Assembly: GCA_011330645.1 (NCBI GenBank)
Contig: DRQB01000143.1
Span: 1 to 17,230 of the forward strand
Reading direction: 5' to 3'
Length of the DNA stretch: 17,230 nucleotides
Source: Campylobacterota bacterium
GTDB lineage: Bacteria; Campylobacterota; Campylobacteria; Campylobacterales; Sulfurovaceae
Part shown: positions 14,661 through 17,230 of the stretch, in pieces
Layout: the number at the start of each line of letters is the position of its first letter
Numbering within the stretch: position 1 is the first letter of the stretch
The notes under the pieces: generated by a model
Databases searched by the model: none
What the model was told of the DNA's origin: nothing
Seen by the model: only the letters and a program-made list of their open reading frames with translations
Made by a program: the position numbers and the translations under genes

Positions 14661-14896
14661 TAGGCATTTTCCATAAGTGTGAGTACTTCATCAAGTGTGA
14701 GTAACTTACCTGTGCTAAGCACTTTGCCATTGATGACAAGTCCAGGAGTACTGACAACACCATAGGCGATGATATCAGGGATGCTGTCTATTTTTTGGTA
14801 CTCCACAAATTTTCCACTTTTGCTGATGGCTTCTTGTACTACTTTTTCCAGTGCTTTACATTTTGTGCAACGTGTACCGAGTAGTTCTATTTTCAT
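14660..14896 (-). CDS. Small thioredoxin (redox-active disulfide protein 2 type)
   Basis: This 78-residue cytoplasmic mini-thioredoxin has C10-T-K-C13 right after the first strand and STPGLVING with a cis-proline (P51), the hallmarks of the thioredoxin_3/redox-active disulfide protein 2 family. It lacks a signal peptide. Its stop overlaps the CcdA start and its ATG is one base after the stop of the Cys-rich gene, so all three are co-translated. Likely roles are giving electrons to CcdA or reducing ArsC or the Cys-rich protein. In other bacteria this family often sits beside metalloid-resistance permeases and ArsR genes, which agrees with the context. Confidence 0.85.
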   Translation of the reverse strand: MKIELLGTRCTKCKALEKVVQEAISKSGKFVEYQKIDSIPDIIAYGVVSTPGLVINGKVLSTGKLLTLDEVLTLMENA

Positions 14897-14897
14897 C

Positions 14898-15158
14898 CTA
14901 AGCTTCTTTCTTACCTATCAGGCACTCTTTCATCATCTCAGAAATTTCTTCGGCTTTGACATCACCTTTGACAGTAATCTCTGTCTGTTCTCCTACCCCT
15001 GTCACCTCCACTGCACTAATCTTGCTCATGGTCTCCATATCACAGGCACATTCACAATCTCCTGACTGACATGCTTCTATCTGCTCTTTAATGGCTTGGG
15101 GTTTAAATCCTGTGAGTGAGGCGTGTACGCCTTCATGTGTATTTTTAATATTGAACAT
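14898..15158 (-). CDS. Small Cys-rich protein, paralogue of the ArsC C-terminal domain
   Basis: This 86-residue soluble protein has CQSGDCECAC (C30, C35, C37, C39) and another cysteine at 79. It aligns over its length with residues 138-222 of the ArsC protein of this window: EGV, TG, C-x4-C-E-C, K-I, E-V-(S/T)-G and GDV-x2-EEI, with one or two small gaps. It is the first gene after arsR and has its own ArsR-type operator-promoter and AAGGA site. The clustered cysteines suggest arsenite or metal binding, a metallochaperone role or a thiol relay partner of the adjacent thioredoxin. It is not ArsD by sequence. No named family is recognised. Confidence 0.75.
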   Translation of the reverse strand: MFNIKNTHEGVHASLTGFKPQAIKEQIEACQSGDCECACDMETMSKISAVEVTGVGEQTEITVKGDVKAEEISEMMKECLIGKKEA

Positions 15159-15179
15159 GAGTGTGTCCTTTTTTAGTAG

Positions 15180-15225
15180 ACTATAGCAGAAAAGGAGTAA
15201 TATATCAAGGTATCTTGATATATTA
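15180..15225 (-). promoter_or_regulatory. ArsR-type operator and promoter before the Cys-rich/redox operon
   Basis: TTGATA (15208-15203), 17 bp and TATAGT (15185-15180) form a minus-strand promoter. The -35 lies inside TAATATATCAA (15198-15208), N6, TTGATATATTA (15215-15225), a perfect 11-bp inverted repeat. The far end contains the arsR stop codon, so this promoter gives arsR-independent, still ArsR-controlled, expression of the downstream genes. Confidence 0.75.
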
Positions 15226-15531
15226 TGTGTTGCAACATCCTTTAAATTCAGGCAAATCCATCTCCAAATAAGAAATCTCTTTCAAAATGTCTTGTCGAAA
15301 TCTATCAAGAGGGGAACGAATGGCATAGTATGCCCAGCGACCTTTACGGTCTACCTTTAAAAAGCCAGCATCTTTGAGGATTTTGAGGTGCCTTGAGATG
15401 CGTGACTGTATCATCCCGAAAGCCGATTCTATGTCGCAGACGCATACTGCACCGTTTTCATCTATAAATCTTAGTATTTTGAGCCTGGTCTCATCGTGGA
15501 GTGCACCGACGGTTTGTAAAAAGTTTTCCAT
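15223..15531 (-). CDS. arsR: ArsR arsenic-responsive repressor
   Basis: This 102-residue winged-helix repressor of the ArsR/SmtB family has the metalloid-sensing VCVCD (C30, C32) in the helix before the recognition helix, the SRISRHLKILKDAGF DNA-reading helix (43-57), a wing (KVDRKGRWAYYAI) and a C-terminal CC pair (99-100) that may add a ligand. Arsenite binding releases it from DNA. The ATG at 15531 is chosen because the promoter lies immediately before it; the longer in-frame start at 15609 would put the promoter and operator inside the gene. It has no Shine-Dalgarno sequence and the -10 ends 6 bases before the ATG, so the message may be leaderless. It heads the operon and probably controls three sites, including arsC. 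Confidence 0.9.
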   Translation of the reverse strand: MENFLQTVGALHDETRLKILRFIDENGAVCVCDIESAFGMIQSRISRHLKILKDAGFLKVDRKGRWAYYAIRSPLDRFRQDILKEISYLEMDLPEFKGCCNT

Positions 15532-15537
15532 GAGAGT

Positions 15538-15578
15538 AGTGTAGCGTAAAAGTAAATATGTATCAAGATATATTGATT
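15538..15578 (-). promoter_or_regulatory. arsR promoter with ArsR-type operator
   Basis: TTGATA (15566-15561), 17 bp and TACACT (15543-15538) form the arsR promoter. ATCAA (15562-15566), N6, TTGAT (15573-15577) is a shorter 5-bp version of the operator over the -35, which may make autoregulation weaker than at the other two sites. Confidence 0.65.
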
Positions 15579-15610
15579 TTAATATGAAAAAAGTACACAA
15601 ACAATACACA

Positions 15611-15640
15611 TATATTAGAATATACTAATATACTAATATA
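15611..15640. promoter_or_regulatory. Operator-like repeat for the second ArsR-family regulator
   Basis: TATATTAG (15611-15618), N6, CTAATATA (15625-15632) is a perfect 8-bp inverted repeat with the same 6-bp centre as the ars operators but a different half-site. A third half-site CTAATATA follows at 15633-15640. Possible -10 boxes (TATACT at 15621-15626 and 15629-15634) overlap it, and GGAG precedes the ATG at 15659. It probably autoregulates the plus-strand operon. Confidence 0.6.
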
Positions 15641-15658
15641 GTTATATAGGAGTAGGAA

Positions 15659-16015
15659 ATGACAAAATTTACAGCATGTAAACGTGCAAATGTCGATACG
15701 TTGATGATAGAGAGTGCACAAGATATGTTAGAGGCAGTGGAGGGTGAGACAGAAGAGAAGGTCAAACTGTTTGCCTTACTGGGCAATGAAGTACGGTTTA
15801 AAATCGTTTTACTTCTGCTCAATGTAGAGCGTGTCTGTGTCTGTGATCTTGCGGACATTCTCAAGATGAATCAGTCACCCATCTCTCAACATCTGCGTAA
15901 ACTCAAAGATGCAGGTATTTTAGAAAATAAACGTGAGGGGATGACTATTTACTATGCTATTGCTTCTAGTAAAAAAGAGAAGCTAACACAACTATTGAGA
16001 GGAGAAGAGAGATGA
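15659..16015 (+). CDS. Second ArsR/SmtB-family metal-responsive regulator
   Basis: This 118-residue winged-helix protein has RVCVCDLADIL (C60, C62) before the recognition helix QSPISQHLRKLKDAG (72-86) and a wing ending in IYYAIAS. An extra N-terminal segment of about 35 residues has C7 (FTACKR). ArsR-family sensors for mercury, cadmium, lead or arsenite place cysteines in exactly these regions. The stop overlaps the MerT-MerP start (ATGA), so a mercury or soft-metal signal is likely. It is divergent from arsR and only distantly similar to it. The metal cannot be decided from sequence alone. Confidence 0.82.
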   Translation: MTKFTACKRANVDTLMIESAQDMLEAVEGETEEKVKLFALLGNEVRFKIVLLLLNVERVCVCDLADILKMNQSPISQHLRKLKDAGILENKREGMTIYYAIASSKKEKLTQLLRGEER

Positions 16016-16728
16016 TAGATAAAAAAGTACTTACAGGACTTTTAGCGGCATTTGGTGCATCGCTTTGTTGTATTACACCAGTGTTGGCTGTTTTGGCAGG
16101 TTCTACAGGACTGGCATCCAGTTTTACATGGATGGAGCCTTTCCGCCCTTATCTCATAGCTTTAACTGTTGTGGTTTTAGCCTACGCCTGGTGGGATAAG
16201 CTCAAACCTAAAAAGGCAGATATAGAGTGTGCCTGTGAACAGGAAGAGGGTGGTAAGGTATCATATTGGTATAGCACAACATTTTTGGCTTTGGTGACAC
16301 TCTTTTCTGCTGTGATGCTTAGTTTTCCTTATTGGGGTGATGCGCTGATACGCAGTGATAAGCCTAACACCATCGTGGTAGATAAAGCCAATTTGTTTAA
16401 AAATACCATCCATATAGAAGGTATGACCTGTCAAGCTTGTGAAGCGACGGTAGAGAAAGTAGGTTCAGATGTTGAAGGTGTCATTAGCATCAAAGCCTCC
16501 ACCAAAGACAAAAGAGCCATTGTTGAGTTTGACAAAAGTAAAACAGACATCAAGACTATTATGAAAGCGATAGGTTCTACGGGCTATAAACCTGTGAGCT
16601 ATGAAGACAAAAGTGGTACGCATAATGTTAGTGACATACCTGTTGAAAAACATAAAGAATCGACTACAAGTAAATGTAGTGGTGGTAAATGTGGTGCAGG
16701 TAAGTGTGGTACTGAAAAATGCGGATAA
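16012..16728 (+). CDS. merT: MerT-MerP fusion, mercuric ion transport protein with Cys tail
   Basis: This 238-residue membrane protein has a MerT part with C19-C20 in the first helix (GASLCCITP), the MerT-like MEPFRPYLIAL second helix, a cytoplasmic loop with C73 and C75 (ECAC) and a third helix (about 88-106). A heavy-metal-associated domain with GMTCQAC (C140, C143) follows at 131-195, equivalent to MerP. The last 18 residues have four cysteines spaced exactly five apart (C222, C227, C232, C237), each in a K-C context. It would bind Hg(II) outside and move it to the cytoplasm for reduction, though merA is not in view. Translation is coupled to the upstream regulator. MerTP fusions are known; the tail is unusual. 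Confidence 0.82.
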   Translation: MIDKKVLTGLLAAFGASLCCITPVLAVLAGSTGLASSFTWMEPFRPYLIALTVVVLAYAWWDKLKPKKADIECACEQEEGGKVSYWYSTTFLALVTLFSAVMLSFPYWGDALIRSDKPNTIVVDKANLFKNTIHIEGMTCQACEATVEKVGSDVEGVISIKASTKDKRAIVEFDKSKTDIKTIMKAIGSTGYKPVSYEDKSGTHNVSDIPVEKHKESTTSKCSGGKCGAGKCGTEKCG

Positions 16729-16747
16729 AAATATAAAAGGATACAAA

Positions 16748-17230
16748 ATGTTCAAATTTAAAGCTAAAGAAACAAAAGAGAGTTGTGACTTAGGAGATAA
16801 CTGCTGTACACCACAGCCTAAAGGAAAAGTAGAGTGTCCTACCTGTCATGAAAAAGCTAAAGGCGTACTGGGAAAAACAGTTGCTCATTTGGTGAAAGAA
16901 GTGAGCAAATCAAAATTTGATGATTTCGATGGCTTTTACTACTGTAAAACACCCACGTGTAAAACAGTCTATTTTAGAGAGAGTACAGTTTTAACCCAAG
17001 AAGATATGCGTGTGGTTGTTGGACTCAAAGAGGGCGCCACTCCCGCTACAGTCTGCTACTGTTTTGACTGGACAAAAGAGAAGATAAAAGCAGAGCTTGA
17101 AGCTACAGGAAAAACTACAGCGCTTGAAGACATCAAAGCCAAGATGGAAACCCCTGGATGTAGCTGTGAAGTGTTAAACCCTAGTGGTGGGTGTTGTCTT
17201 GGGGATGTGGGTAAAGCTATCAAATCTTTG
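16748..17230 (+). CDS. CopZ-like [2Fe-2S]/zinc-domain protein, cut by window edge
   Basis: The frame from ATG at 16748, with AAGGA 7 bases upstream, runs 161 codons to the right edge. Residues 28-161 resemble the N-terminal domain of the Archaeoglobus-type CopZ copper chaperone: CPTC (30-33), FYYCKTPTC (C66, C71), VCYCFDWT (C103, C105), GCSCEVLNPSGGCCLGDV (C138, C140, C149, C150). That domain holds a [2Fe-2S] cluster and a zinc ion and may donate electrons to a bound metal. An extra N-terminal piece has C13 and C19-C20. Whether a heavy-metal-associated domain follows is outside the window. Position after MerTP suggests a role in soft-metal handling. Confidence 0.75.
   Translation, partial: MFKFKAKETKESCDLGDNCCTPQPKGKVECPTCHEKAKGVLGKTVAHLVKEVSKSKFDDFDGFYYCKTPTCKTVYFRESTVLTQEDMRVVVGLKEGATPATVCYCFDWTKEKIKAELEATGKTTALEDIKAKMETPGCSCEVLNPSGGCCLGDVGKAIKSL

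Noticed and set aside
15532..15609. Longer N-terminus of ArsR starting at 15609
   Set aside because: The -10, -35 and operator of arsR lie in this stretch, and the family start (the ENFLQTVGALHDETR segment) matches the ATG at 15531.
1..17230. tRNA, rRNA, CRISPR array, insertion sequence or phage genes
   Set aside because: No cloverleaf-like segments, regularly spaced long repeats, transposase or integrase motifs were seen on either strand.

Overview
The window is AT-rich, gene-dense bacterial DNA. Its -10 boxes are of the TTGCTATAAT type with weak -35 elements. The gene content (ArsR-controlled ars genes, CcdA/thioredoxin genes, MerT-MerP fusion, CopZ-like Fe-S protein) suggests a Campylobacterota species of the Sulfurovum/Sulfurimonas kind. 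That assignment is inference from gene content and style; no rRNA or marker gene is present.

Region A (1-6327): an M20 glutamate-carboxypeptidase-like gene (cut by the left edge, minus strand) diverges from two RimK-like ATP-grasp genes and an 858-residue M14 zinc carboxypeptidase (plus strand). The second ATP-grasp protein has a changed metal ligand and a helix-hairpin-helix tail. Two amide-bond-forming enzymes beside two carboxypeptidases suggest a reversible amino-acid tagging or oligo-glutamate-type pathway. A structured repeat lies between the two ATP-grasp genes.

Region B (6421-9269): a leucine-rich-repeat-variant (LRV) protein is translationally coupled to a MoxR-type AAA ATPase, without the usual VWA partner. 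An orphan HicB-like antitoxin follows, with a palindromic repeat upstream.

Region C (9259-13205, minus strand): a small membrane protein, arsB and arsC. arsC carries an extra Cys-rich C-terminal domain joined across an A8 tract. Upstream are a degenerate universal-stress-type protein, a small membrane protein and mntP.

Region D (13207-15531, minus strand): arsR, a small Cys-rich protein paralogous to the ArsC C-terminal domain, a small thioredoxin, CcdA, an exported tandem-thioredoxin protein and mntP, all tightly spaced. Three promoters (arsR, the Cys-rich gene, arsC) share the same design: an ATCAA-N6-TTGAT operator over a TTGATA -35 box, 17 bp, then a -10 box. This is a small ArsR regulon linking arsenate reduction and arsenite export to a trans-membrane thiol relay.

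Region E (15659-17230, plus strand): a second ArsR-family regulator with its own, different operator, a MerT-MerP fusion with a period-5 Cys tail, and a CopZ-like [2Fe-2S]/zinc protein cut by the right edge. This looks like the start of a mercury or soft-metal operon, divergent from the ars operon.

No tRNA, rRNA, CRISPR array, transposase or phage gene was seen.
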